Assembly: GCA_020850755.1 (NCBI GenBank)
Contig: JADZEB010000004.1
Span: 186,001-250,000, forward strand
Source: Alphaproteobacteria bacterium
GTDB taxonomy: Bacteria > Pseudomonadota > Alphaproteobacteria > Acetobacterales > Acetobacteraceae
DNA length: 64,000 nt
Reading direction: 5' to 3'
Shown here: positions 37,018 to 45,046 of the stretch, one piece after another
Layout of the letters: every line of letters starts with the position of its first letter
Position numbering within the stretch: the stretch's first letter is position 1
Notes under the pieces: model-generated
Databases searched by the model: none
What the model saw: only the letters and a program-made list of their open reading frames with translations
What the model was told of the DNA's origin: nothing
Made by a program: the position numbers and the translations under genes

Positions 37018-37778
37018 CCGAGATAGGCCTCGATCACGCGCGCCGAGGCCTGGATCGCCGCCGGCGGCCCCTCCTCCAGCACCGCGCCCTGGTGCATCAC
37101 CACGATATGCCGGGCGAGACCCATGATGAACTCCATATTGTGCTCCACGATCAGGAACAAGCCGCCGCGCTCGGCATGCAGCATGCGGATCAGATCGGCC
37201 AGCACGCCGAGAAGGCCGGGATTGATGCCGGCGGCAGGCTCGTCCAGCAGCAACAGGCGCGGGCGGCCCATCAGCGCGGCGACGATCTCCAGCAGGCGGC
37301 GCTGACCGAAGGACAGGACCGAGGCGGGCATGTCCGCATAGGCATCGAGCGTGGCCAGCGCCAGGAGCCGGCGCGCGTCCCTGATCGCCTCGGCAGCGGC
37401 GGTGGCGCGGCGCGTGACGATGCGTCCCAAGGCGCCGGCGAGTCCCTTCGGGCGCAAAGAGAACAGCAGGTTCTCAAGGCAGGTCCATTCCGGAAAGATG
37501 CGGCATTCCTGGAATGTGCGGGCCAGACCCACCGCCGCGAGTTCGTGCGGCCGCAGGCCCTGCACCGGCCTGCCGTCCAGCAGCACCCGGCCCGCATCGG
37601 CGATCTGGCGGCCGGCGATCACGTCGAACAAGGTCGTCTTGCCGGCGCCGTTCGGCCCGATCAGGCCGTAGAGGCCGGGCCCCGGCAGCGCGAAGGAGAC
37701 ATCCGCCAGCGCGCGCACGCCGCCGAAGGATTTCGACACGCCCGCAACCGCGAGCGAGATGGCGGCGGCATCGCTCAT
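37014..37778 (-). CDS. livG: Branched-chain-type ABC transporter ATP-binding protein LivG
   Basis: This 254-residue partner ATPase has Walker A GPNGAGKTT, the LivG-specific ARTFQECRIF segment, signature LSFGQRRLLEI, Walker B LLLLDEPAAGINP and the switch EHNMEFIM. The start ATG at 37778 shares ATGA with the livM stop. A much longer frame upstream overlaps livM and is not a gene. It acts with LivF as the nucleotide-binding pair for the LivHM permeases. Confidence 0.95.
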   Translation of the reverse strand: MSDAAAISLAVAGVSKSFGGVRALADVSFALPGPGLYGLIGPNGAGKTTLFDVIAGRQIADAGRVLLDGRPVQGLRPHELAAVGLARTFQECRIFPEWTCLENLLFSLRPKGLAGALGRIVTRRATAAAEAIRDARRLLALATLDAYADMPASVLSFGQRRLLEIVAALMGRPRLLLLDEPAAGINPGLLGVLADLIRMLHAERGGLFLIVEHNMEFIMGLARHIVVMHQGAVLEEGPPAAIQASARVIEAYLG

Positions 37779-38761
37779 GCGTGGCCGGGGGCGCGCAGGG
37801 CCCCCTTCCCGCGCAGGCGCCGCACGGCGTCGGCGGCGAGGCCCGCCAGCCCCTGCGGGGCGAAGCGCATCAACAGCACCAGCACGAGGCCGAACACCAC
37901 CAGCCGCCAGGCGCTGGCCACGCGCAGGGCCTCGGGCACCGCCACGAACAGCCCGGCGCCGAGCACCGGGCCGAGGAGGTGGCCGGCACCGCCGACGATG
38001 ACAATCAGGACGATGTTGATGCTTTCCAGCATGTCGAAGCTGGCCGGGGCGGCGACGCGCAGGAAGCTCACCTTGAAGGCCCCGCCCGCCCCGGCGATCG
38101 CCGAGCCGATCGCGAACACCGCCACCTTCATCGCCATTACCGGCACGCCGCGCGCGCTCGCCAGCACCTCGTCCTGGCGGATCGCCGCCAGCATGCGCCC
38201 GAAATCGGAGCGCACGATCAGCGCCTGCACGGCAAGCGCCGCCATCGCCGCCGCCATCGTCAGGCGATAGAAATCGGGCAGGCGGCGGAACGCGATCTCG
38301 GCGCCGAACAGGGCGATCGCCTCGGGGCGCGGGATGCCGGCAAGACCCACCGGCCCGCGCGTCAGTTCCTCCCAGTTGTTCATGACCGCGTGCAGGATCA
38401 GCCCAAAAGCGAGCGTGACGATCATGAAGAAGTGCGTGCGCAGCCTGAGGCAGAGCGCGCCCACCAGCGCTCCGGCCGCACCGGAGGCCAGCATCGCCGC
38501 CGGCAGCGCCGCCCAGAACGTCCAGCCCGCATCGACCATGAGCAGGCCGGCGGCATAGCCGCCGATGCCGACGAAGCCGGCATGGCCGAGCGAGACCAGC
38601 CCGCCATAGCCCAGCATCAGGTTGAGGCCGATCGCCGGGATGGCGTAGATCGCCGACAGGGTGGCGATATGCAGCACGTAGGGCGACAGTTCGCCCCACT
38701 GCGGCAGCGCCCACAGTCCGGCCAGCGCCAGAAGGCCGCCGATGATCTCGAAGGCGCGCAC
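37775..38761 (-). CDS. livM: Branched-chain-type ABC transporter permease LivM
   Basis: This 328-residue inner-membrane permease has YVLHIATLSAIYAIPAIGLNLMLGYGGLVSLGHAGFVG near its start, the classical LivM signature region. The EAA-like loop includes AIRQDEVLASARGVPVMAMK. The start is taken as GTG at 38761, just after the livH stop at 38766. A frame extending further upstream would run antiparallel-like through livH with implausible sequence. Its stop overlaps the livG start by 4 bp. Confidence 0.93.
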   Translation of the reverse strand: MRAFEIIGGLLALAGLWALPQWGELSPYVLHIATLSAIYAIPAIGLNLMLGYGGLVSLGHAGFVGIGGYAAGLLMVDAGWTFWAALPAAMLASGAAGALVGALCLRLRTHFFMIVTLAFGLILHAVMNNWEELTRGPVGLAGIPRPEAIALFGAEIAFRRLPDFYRLTMAAAMAALAVQALIVRSDFGRMLAAIRQDEVLASARGVPVMAMKVAVFAIGSAIAGAGGAFKVSFLRVAAPASFDMLESINIVLIVIVGGAGHLLGPVLGAGLFVAVPEALRVASAWRLVVFGLVLVLLMRFAPQGLAGLAADAVRRLRGKGALRAPGHA

Positions 38762-38765
38762 GGCC

Positions 38766-39641
38766 TCAGGCCTCCTCGCGGGTGCGCACGCCGAACAAGC
38801 CTTGCGGGCGCAGCAGGAGCACCAGCACGATCGCGGTGAAGGTGACCGCATCGCGATAGTCGGTGGCGATGACAAGAGTGGATACCGCCTCGATCACCCC
38901 GATCAGAAGTCCGCCCACCACCGCCCCGCCGATCGAGCCCATGCCGCCCAGGAGGATGCCGGCCAGGCCCTTGACCAGCGGCAGATCGCCCATCTGCGGA
39001 AACAGCAGGAACAGGGGCCCGAGCAGCGCGCCGCCGATCGCCGCCAGCGCCATGCTGATCGCAAAGGTAACGCGATGGACGCGCACGACATCGATGCCCA
39101 CCACCAGCGCCGCACGCGGGTTCTGCGCCACCGCCCGGATCGCGGTGCCGAAGCGCGTGCGCTGCAGGAACAGGAACAAGGCAGTCACGCACAGGGCGCA
39201 AACGCCAATGATCAGCAGGTGCTGGACGCGGAAACGCAGCACGCCGAGCGAGACCACCGCCTGCGTCGTCTCGATGCGGAACTGCAGCGCGTTCGGCCCC
39301 CACAGCACCACGACCAGGTTCTCGATGAACAGCACGAGGCCGAGAGAGGCGATCACCTGGTTGCGCAGATTGTCGCGCAAGGGGGCGAACACAGTGCGCT
39401 CGATCACCGCACCGACCGCGATCAGCATGACGATCGCCGCCAGGATCGCGAGGGCATAGTTGCCGATCGCCTGGGTGAATACCAGGTGCGCGCAATACCC
39501 GCCCAGCATGAACAGCGCGCCATGCGCGAAGTTCAGCACGTGCATGACGCCATAGATCAGCATCATGCCAAGCGCCACGAACACATAGATGCTGCCGAGC
39601 ATCAGGCCGTTCAGCACCTGTTCCGCGACCGCAAGCAGCAT
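38766..39641 (-). CDS. livH: Branched-chain-type ABC transporter permease LivH
   Basis: This 291-residue inner-membrane permease begins with LNGLMLGSIYVFVALGMMLIYGVMHVLNFAHGALFMLGGY, the standard LivH opening, and carries the loop FGTAIRAVAQNPRAALVVGIDVVRV. Length and predicted helix count are as expected. It lies 48 bp after the binding-protein gene and 4 bp before livM, within a single minus-strand operon. Confidence 0.95.
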   Translation of the reverse strand: MLLAVAEQVLNGLMLGSIYVFVALGMMLIYGVMHVLNFAHGALFMLGGYCAHLVFTQAIGNYALAILAAIVMLIAVGAVIERTVFAPLRDNLRNQVIASLGLVLFIENLVVVLWGPNALQFRIETTQAVVSLGVLRFRVQHLLIIGVCALCVTALFLFLQRTRFGTAIRAVAQNPRAALVVGIDVVRVHRVTFAISMALAAIGGALLGPLFLLFPQMGDLPLVKGLAGILLGGMGSIGGAVVGGLLIGVIEAVSTLVIATDYRDAVTFTAIVLVLLLRPQGLFGVRTREEA

Positions 39642-39689
39642 AGCCCGGCGCAGCCTTCTGGCCGTGCTAGGCGTCGGCGCCTACGCCGG

Positions 39690-40865
39690 TCACCCGGCGC
39701 CGCAATCGGCCACGACATCGGCCGGATAGAGGATGCGCCGGCGCCCGTCTGCGCACCATTGCGTGACATAGACAGGCGGGCTTGCCTGACCCTCGGCATC
39801 GAAGCGGAGTCGGCCCGTCACGCCCTCATGGTCGATGCGCGTCAGCGCCTCGCGCACGCGGCGCGCATCGGTAGCGCTGCCGGCCGCGCGCAGGGCGGCA
39901 AGGGCCACCATCAGACCGTCATAGGACTGGGCGGCGAAGCCGTGCGCCTCCTCGTTGAACTTGGCGCGATAGCGCTGCGAGAAGCCCTGGATGCGCGGCA
40001 CCGCGGCGTTGGGCGGAAAGGCGTTGTATTGCACCATGCCGTTCAGGCGCTGCGCATCAAGGCGGCGCAGGAACCGGTCCGACCCCATCGCCAGCGTGCC
40101 GATAAGCTGCACATCGAGCCCCGCGGCCTTGATCTGGGCGATGGCCAGGCTGCCCGGCTCTTCGTCCATGAACAGCATCACCGCACGCGCTCCGGCATTG
40201 CGGATGTTGGTCACATGGGCCGAGAAGTCGACCTCGCCCACATTGAAAAAGCCGGTATAGCCGATGCGCCAGCCCTGCGGCAGCAGGCGGCTCATGCTTT
40301 GCACGCCGCCGCGCCCGGCGTCGTTGTTCCAGGCGATATAGGCGAGCGGCTGCCAGCCTTGCCGCGAGATGAAATCGGCCAGGGCCTGGGAGAGCTGGTC
40401 GTTGTGCGCGTTCACGCGGAACAGCCAGCGATTGTTGGCCTTGGTCAGGTTGGGGCCGGTCGGCACCGTGAGGATGAAGGGCACCTCGTTGTCGGCCGCG
40501 ATCGGCGCCACCGCCGCCGCGACACCCGAGGAGAGCTCGCCGATCACCACCGGCACGCGATCGACCGTGGTAAGTCGCTGCATGGCGGAGGCGCCCTCGG
40601 CCGGGTTGCCGCGCGTGTCGTAGACCTTGATCTCGACCTGGTAGCGCCTGCCGCCTATCTCCACCCCGCCCTGGGCGTTGGCATCCTCGACCGCGAGGTT
40701 GATGCCGTTCATCTGGAAGCGGCCGGGCGCGGCCAGCGGGCCGGACAGCGCGGTCAGCACACCGATGGTCACGCGGTCCTGCGCCGCGGCAATGGGCGTG
40801 AATCCGGCCAAGGCGGCGCCGACGGCAAGCACCGACAATGCGGCGCGACGGACGATCTTGGTCAT
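39690..40865 (-). CDS. Branched-chain-type ABC transporter substrate-binding protein (LivK-like)
   Basis: This 391-residue periplasmic binding protein (peripla_BP_6 class) has a signal peptide ending near IAAAQ at about residue 27. The mature start VTIGVLTALSGPLAAPGRFQMNGINLA is typical of Liv and amide/urea binders. VPVVIGELSSGVAAAVAPIA and GFAAQSYDGLMVALAAL are further family stretches. The ATG at 40865 is well placed after GGGGAGG. The gene is divergent from a ThDP enzyme gene with a 105 bp gap. The ligand is not determinable; the neighbouring ThDP enzyme and amidohydrolase suggest a carbonyl or aromatic acid. Confidence 0.93.
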   Translation of the reverse strand: MTKIVRRAALSVLAVGAALAGFTPIAAAQDRVTIGVLTALSGPLAAPGRFQMNGINLAVEDANAQGGVEIGGRRYQVEIKVYDTRGNPAEGASAMQRLTTVDRVPVVIGELSSGVAAAVAPIAADNEVPFILTVPTGPNLTKANNRWLFRVNAHNDQLSQALADFISRQGWQPLAYIAWNNDAGRGGVQSMSRLLPQGWRIGYTGFFNVGEVDFSAHVTNIRNAGARAVMLFMDEEPGSLAIAQIKAAGLDVQLIGTLAMGSDRFLRRLDAQRLNGMVQYNAFPPNAAVPRIQGFSQRYRAKFNEEAHGFAAQSYDGLMVALAALRAAGSATDARRVREALTRIDHEGVTGRLRFDAEGQASPPVYVTQWCADGRRRILYPADVVADCGAG

Positions 40866-40970
40866 GGGGCCTCCCCGGTTCCGCATGGTCGACATGGTGC
40901 CGGCACTATAGGGTTGCGGACGGGCACCGCCAAGAACGGGGCGCACGGCGCGCAACAACGGGAGCGGTCG

Positions 40971-42683
40971 ATGGCCGAACGAAGGATCGCGGCGGACACG
41001 GCGGGCGAGGCGCTGCTCGGCCTCATGGCCGCGCGCGGCATCGACTGCCTGTTCGCCAACAGCGGCACCGACTTCCCCTCGATCATCGAGGCGCTTGCCC
41101 GCCCGCGTGCCGACGGTGCCCGCCTGCCCCGCCCGGTGCTGTGCGCACACGAGACGGTGGCGGTCGGCATGGCGCATGGGCACGCCATGGTCAGCAGCCG
41201 GGCGCAAGCGGTGATGGTGCATGTCAATGTCGGCGCGGCCAATGCCCTCGCCGGCCTGTTCAACGCCGCGCGCGAGTTCGTGCCGATGCTGTTCTGCATG
41301 GGGCGCACGCCGATATTCGAGGCGGGCGCGCCCGGCGCCCGATCGCTCAACATCCACTGGGCGCAGGAGATGTTCGACCAGGCCGGCATGCTGCGCGAGG
41401 CGGTGAAGTGGGACTATGAGCTGCGCGATCCCGCCCAGATCGAGACCGTGCTCGATCGCGCCCTGGCGCTTGCCCGCTCCGAGCCTTGCGCGCCGGTGGC
41501 GCTGACCCTGCCACGCGAGGTGCTGGCCCGCGCGCTGCCGGGCTTCGCCTTCGCCGAACCGACGCGCCAGGCCACCGCCTCCCCCGCCGCCCCCGACCCG
41601 GCTGCGATCGAGGCGATCGCCACGGCGCTTGCCGCCGCCGAACGGCCGCTAGTCATCACTGCCTCGGCCGGGCGCGACGGCGCCGTGCCGGGATTGCTGG
41701 CCGACCTCGCGACGCGCTTCGCGCTGCGGGTGGTGGAATACCGGCCGCGTTACCACAGCCTGGACAATGGCCATCCGATGCATGGGGGCTTCGAGGTCGA
41801 TCCCTATCTGGCCGAGGCCGACGCCATCCTGGTGCTGGAATGCGACGTGCCGTGGATTCCGGCCGCGCGTGCGCCGCGCCCCGATGCGCGCATCTTCCAT
41901 CTCGGCCCCGATCCGCTGTTCGCACGCTATCCCGTGCGCAGCTTCGCCGCCGAGGTGGCAGCACCCGCTGCGGCCCGCCTCGCCCTCCCGTCGCTTGCCG
42001 CCGCACTCGAGCGCCACGCAGCCCCGCGCGCCGGCGCCATCGCCGCCCGCGGCGCCGCCCTCGCCGTCGACCATGCCGCCCGGCGTGACGCCGCGATCCG
42101 CGCTGCCGAGGCTATCGATGACCGCCCCGGCATGAGCATGGCCTGGGCAAGCCTATGCCTGTCGCGCGCACTGCCGGCGGATGCGATCGTGGTCAACGAG
42201 TATCCGCTGGTGCGCCCGGCGATGAACTTCTCCTGCCCCGGCACCTTCTTCGGCTCCTCGCCCGTGGGCGGGCTCGGCTGGGGCCTGCCGGCGGCTCTCG
42301 GCGCGCAGATGGCCGCCCCCGACCGGCTGGTGGTCGCGGCGCAGGGGGACGGGTCCTATGTCTTCACCAACCCGGTCGCCTGCCACCAGGTGGCGGCTGC
42401 GGAGCGGCTGCCGGTGTTGACCGTGGTGTTCGACAATGGCGGCTGGGGCGCGGTGCGGCGGGCGACGCTCGCCATGTACCCGCAGGGCCACGCGGCACGG
42501 GCGGAAGTCATGCCGCTGACCGGCTTCTCGCCCGCGCCAGACTATCCGGCACTGGTGCGCGCCTGCGGCGGCTGGGGCGAGCGGGTGGAGCGTGCGCGCG
42601 ACCTGCCGGCAGCACTTGAACGCGCGCTCGCAGTGGTGCGTGAGGAAAAGCGGCAGGCGCTGCTCAGCCTCGCCTGCCGGTAG
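40971..42683 (+). CDS. Thiamine-diphosphate-dependent enzyme (acetolactate synthase/benzoylformate decarboxylase-like)
   Basis: This 570-residue ThDP enzyme has the three-domain POX-type order. The cofactor-activating Glu61 is in CAHETVAVGMAHG, the central domain follows around 200-330, and the metal/ThDP motif begins GDGSYVF (459-461) and ends with FDNGGWGA. It is not a classical AHAS by neighbourhood, having no ilvN small subunit. Sequence style (FANSGTDFPSIIEAL) points to the broader group of decarboxylases and carboligases. GGGAG precedes the ATG. It is divergent from the Liv operon and converges on an isochorismatase-type gene. A 2-oxo acid or an oxalyl-like substrate is possible. Confidence 0.9.
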   Translation: MAERRIAADTAGEALLGLMAARGIDCLFANSGTDFPSIIEALARPRADGARLPRPVLCAHETVAVGMAHGHAMVSSRAQAVMVHVNVGAANALAGLFNAAREFVPMLFCMGRTPIFEAGAPGARSLNIHWAQEMFDQAGMLREAVKWDYELRDPAQIETVLDRALALARSEPCAPVALTLPREVLARALPGFAFAEPTRQATASPAAPDPAAIEAIATALAAAERPLVITASAGRDGAVPGLLADLATRFALRVVEYRPRYHSLDNGHPMHGGFEVDPYLAEADAILVLECDVPWIPAARAPRPDARIFHLGPDPLFARYPVRSFAAEVAAPAAARLALPSLAAALERHAAPRAGAIAARGAALAVDHAARRDAAIRAAEAIDDRPGMSMAWASLCLSRALPADAIVVNEYPLVRPAMNFSCPGTFFGSSPVGGLGWGLPAALGAQMAAPDRLVVAAQGDGSYVFTNPVACHQVAAAERLPVLTVVFDNGGWGAVRRATLAMYPQGHAARAEVMPLTGFSPAPDYPALVRACGGWGERVERARDLPAALERALAVVREEKRQALLSLACR

Positions 42684-42696
42684 GGGAACCTGGCCG

Positions 42697-43434
42697 CTAT
42701 TCCGCGGCGCGGCTGTTGGCCCGCCGCGCCCGTTCGATCAGCGCCAGAAGCTGCTCGGTGGTCAGCACGTCGCCGAAGAACTGGATGAAGGTCTCGAGCG
42801 TGGCACGGTGCGCCCCTTGGTCCCGCGCTGCATTCGCATCCGCCACCATTATCGTGTCGAAGCCGAGTTGCATCGCGTCGCGCGCGGTGGATTCGCAGCA
42901 GACATTGGTGATGGTGCCGACGACGATCACCGTGCCGATGCCAAGCCCGCGCAGATGGCTTTCCAGCGGCGAGGCGCCGCGCGCGAAGGCGGAATAGCGG
43001 CATTTCGGGAACAAGAAATCGCCGGGCAGCACATCGAGCGCCGGATCGAGGGCGTGCAGCGGCGAGCTCGGCCGCAACTGCGCCACCCGGGTGGCGGCCA
43101 CCTCGGGGCTGACCATGCGCCGGTAGAAGCCGGGCCAGCCGCCATCCTCGGCATCGGTGAAGGTCGCGAGCGAGAAGGCGATGGTGCCGCCGGCCGCGCG
43201 CAGCGCCCCGGCAAGACGGTTGATGCTGGGTATCACCGCCTTGGCCGCGTCCGTGCCCGAGCGTATGCCTGCCTCGGTGAAGGCGCGCTGCATGTCGATC
43301 ACCACCAGTGCCGTCCGCGCCGGATCGATCGCATCGGTGATATGCACCCGCCCGCGCCGGACGATCAGGCTGTCGACGATCGCCTGCGGAAAGACGGGAC
43401 CAGGGGGAAGCGGCGGGGCTGAAGCTTCGGTCAT
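42697..43434 (-). CDS. Isochorismatase-like cysteine hydrolase
   Basis: This 245-residue cysteine hydrolase has the Asp-Lys-Cys triad: Asp47 in VVIDMQRAF, Lys144 in FPKCRYSAF and the nucleophile Cys179 in TNVCCESTARDA. This branch includes N-carbamoylsarcosine and ureidoacrylate amidohydrolases as well as isochorismatases. The long N-terminal leader before the first strand (about 40 residues) is usual for the RutB-like group. It converges on the ThDP enzyme gene (13 bp) and is divergent from the amidohydrolase gene. Hydrolysis of an amide or carbamoyl bond is the most likely chemistry. Confidence 0.9.
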   Translation of the reverse strand: MTEASAPPLPPGPVFPQAIVDSLIVRRGRVHITDAIDPARTALVVIDMQRAFTEAGIRSGTDAAKAVIPSINRLAGALRAAGGTIAFSLATFTDAEDGGWPGFYRRMVSPEVAATRVAQLRPSSPLHALDPALDVLPGDFLFPKCRYSAFARGASPLESHLRGLGIGTVIVVGTITNVCCESTARDAMQLGFDTIMVADANAARDQGAHRATLETFIQFFGDVLTTEQLLALIERARRANSRAAE

Positions 43435-43514
43435 GGCGGGTAGCCCTTTGCTGGCAGGCTCGTATAATCGCATCGGCGCCAAGCCGGCGCCAACCAGGAA
43501 GGGGGGCCCGAGCC

Positions 43515-44384
43515 TTGGCCTACGACATCCTCGCCATCGACACCGTCGTCAACCCGATGACGCCCGAGGTCGCGGCCTCGCGGCCGTCCTGGAGCGGCGA
43601 TTTCCACACCGGCACCTTCAAGCAGGAGGAAAGGGTCCGCCGCGGCTACAGCTGGGAAGAAACCCTGGCGATGATGGACGAGGCCGGCATCGAGAAGGCG
43701 TTCCTGGTTGCCGCCAAGATCGGCCAGATCGGGCTCGTCGGCAGCTGGCACATGCCCTACCAGGTTGTCGCCGACGCCGTGCAGCGCTGGCCGCATCGCT
43801 TCTATGGCATGGCCGGCCTCGATCCGACCGAGGGGATGACCGGGGTTCGCGCGCTGGAGAAAGCGGTGCGCGAGTACGGCTTCATCGGCGCCCATGGCTA
43901 CCCGCACTGGTTCGAATTGGCGCCAGACCACGCCAAATGGTACCCCTTCTACGCCAAGTGCGTGGAGCTGGACATTCCGATCCAGCTTCAGGTCGGCCAG
44001 TCCCTGGTCTACGAGCCGCGGCGGCCGCTGCGATCGGTCGGCCGGCCGATCACGCTCGACGCCGTCGCCTGCGACTTCCCCGAGCTCAAGCTCGTCGGCA
44101 TCCATGTCGGCATCCCCTGGACCGACGAGATGATAGCCATGTGCTGGAAACACAAGAACGTGTTCATCGGCGCCGACGCGCACGCGCCAAAGCATTGGCC
44201 CGCCAGCTTCGTGCGCTACATCAACAGCTACGGCCAGGACAAGGTGATGTTCGGCACCGACTTTCCGGTGCTTGGCTTCGGCCGTATGCGCGCGGAAGTT
44301 GAGAACCTGGGACTGCGCGACGTGCCGAAGCGCAAGTTCCTGCGGGATAATTGCATCAGAATCTATGGGTTAGACAAAAAATAA
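43515..44384 (+). CDS. Amidohydrolase-2 family protein lacking the N-terminal HxH (second copy)
   Basis: This 289-residue protein is closely similar to the one at 21696-22559; by eye the C-terminal two-thirds are mostly identical. Shared metal-site candidates are GAHGYPHW, IHVGIPW and FGTDFPV, while the N-terminal strand reads AIDTVVNPM, again without the DxHxH motif. The start is TTG at 43515 after GGAAGGGGGG and aligns with the GTG of the paralogue. The last dozen codons (DNCIRIYGLDKK then TAA TGA) are markedly less GC-rich than the rest. It is monocistronic, divergent from the isochorismatase-like gene, and lies just left of a gene-free stretch. Confidence 0.88.
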   Translation: MAYDILAIDTVVNPMTPEVAASRPSWSGDFHTGTFKQEERVRRGYSWEETLAMMDEAGIEKAFLVAAKIGQIGLVGSWHMPYQVVADAVQRWPHRFYGMAGLDPTEGMTGVRALEKAVREYGFIGAHGYPHWFELAPDHAKWYPFYAKCVELDIPIQLQVGQSLVYEPRRPLRSVGRPITLDAVACDFPELKLVGIHVGIPWTDEMIAMCWKHKNVFIGADAHAPKHWPASFVRYINSYGQDKVMFGTDFPVLGFGRMRAEVENLGLRDVPKRKFLRDNCIRIYGLDKK

Positions 44385-44455
44385 TGAGTGAGCTCTGATC
44401 TTACTGCGGTGAAGTCGTTGAATCTCAGGGTTCATTGCCGAAGCTTGCGGTGAAT

Positions 44456-44498
44456 CATGGGTGACATGGCGTCATCGACCTTGCCAAGCTCACCCATG
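44456..44498. repeat. Inverted repeat CATGGGTGA/TCACCCATG
   Basis: A perfect 9-bp inverted repeat has its arms at 44456-44464 and 44490-44498 with a 25-bp spacer. It lies 72 bp after the amidohydrolase stop at the point where base composition changes. It could be an operator, part of a folded RNA or the end of a decayed element. Confidence 0.6.
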
Positions 44499-44848
44499 TT
44501 CCCCAAACTTTTCTTCGTCCAGTCCGCACGACTCGTGTCCCAGGAACTTGGCCTGGGAGGTTGGGCCTGAGATCGGTACGCCTCCCTGGCGCGTTGTCGC
44601 GGGCGGCTGGACATGTGATGCGGGTGGCGAAAGCGCCCGCAACGCGACGAGGGGTTAGGGGTTTTCGCGCGCTCCGAGGTCGGCATGTCGGGCTCACGGC
44701 CCGGTCTGCGAGACCGGTGGTCGGCTTCAAGTCTGGCACGAAGGTGCCGGTGGCCGTGGGCCGCGTGCAAGGATCCGTCGGTGGCATTCCTGGGCCGCTG
44801 CCGACGCGCCAACGCTGGGTGATCCCCCTCTTCTGACCAGCGACGGCG

Positions 44849-44882
44849 GACGGGGGCCCGAGGGACGCTTCGGGCCCCCGTC
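44849..44882 (+). terminator. Strong terminator-like hairpin upstream of putA
   Basis: A perfect 13-bp stem (GACGGGGGCCCGA paired with TCGGGCCCCCGTC) has an 8-base loop and is followed on the plus strand by GTTGTTTC, a weak T-rich tract. The T tract favours plus-strand termination. The nearest recognised plus-strand gene ends 465 bp upstream, so the transcript being ended is either a long 3' tail or an unrecognised RNA. Confidence 0.65.
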
Positions 44883-45046
44883 GTTGTTTCAGGCCCCGCA
44901 CCATCCCATTCCTCGCTTGGATGGCGCACCTATGCTCTCGCTCATCTCGGCGAAGCGGGACGCCAGGTTGGACAAGGCGGGGCCGAATCCCAACAAGGCC
45001 GTGATACGCTGCTGGCCGCTGCACTCTTGCCTGCCGGAGCGCCCCC

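Larger units (their letters stand above)
44385..45046. other. 662-bp stretch without a recognisable gene; inverted repeats and terminator-like hairpin
   Basis: This is the only gap over 300 bp in the window. Its left end (to about 44460) is noticeably less GC-rich than the surroundings. By eye it contains a 9-bp inverted repeat at 44456-44498, a GAAA-looped stem near 44620-44640, a 7-bp stem at 44701-44717, a 7-bp stem with GAAG loop at 44733-44750, and a 13-bp perfect hairpin at 44849-44882. Reading frames through it (for example minus 44455-45162 and plus 44561-44836) have compositions typical of spurious GC-rich frames and match no family I know. It could be a structured RNA ending at the strong hairpin or a decayed mobile element. 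I also see no tRNA here. Confidence 0.5.

Noticed and set aside
40971-42683. Calling this ThDP enzyme a biosynthetic acetolactate synthase (IlvB)
   Set aside because: No ilvN/ilvC neighbours, and the N-terminal and central sequences fit the wider decarboxylase group; the specific name is not supported.
44601-44760. Possible tRNA or RNase P/tmRNA in the hairpin-rich gap
   Set aside because: I found no T-arm GGTTCGAATCC-like sequence, no rnpB core motifs and no tmRNA resume frame by eye.
44561-44836. Plus-strand open frame of 91 codons in the same gap
   Set aside because: It has no clear ribosome site or family similarity and runs through several stem-loops, so a folded RNA explains it as well as a protein.
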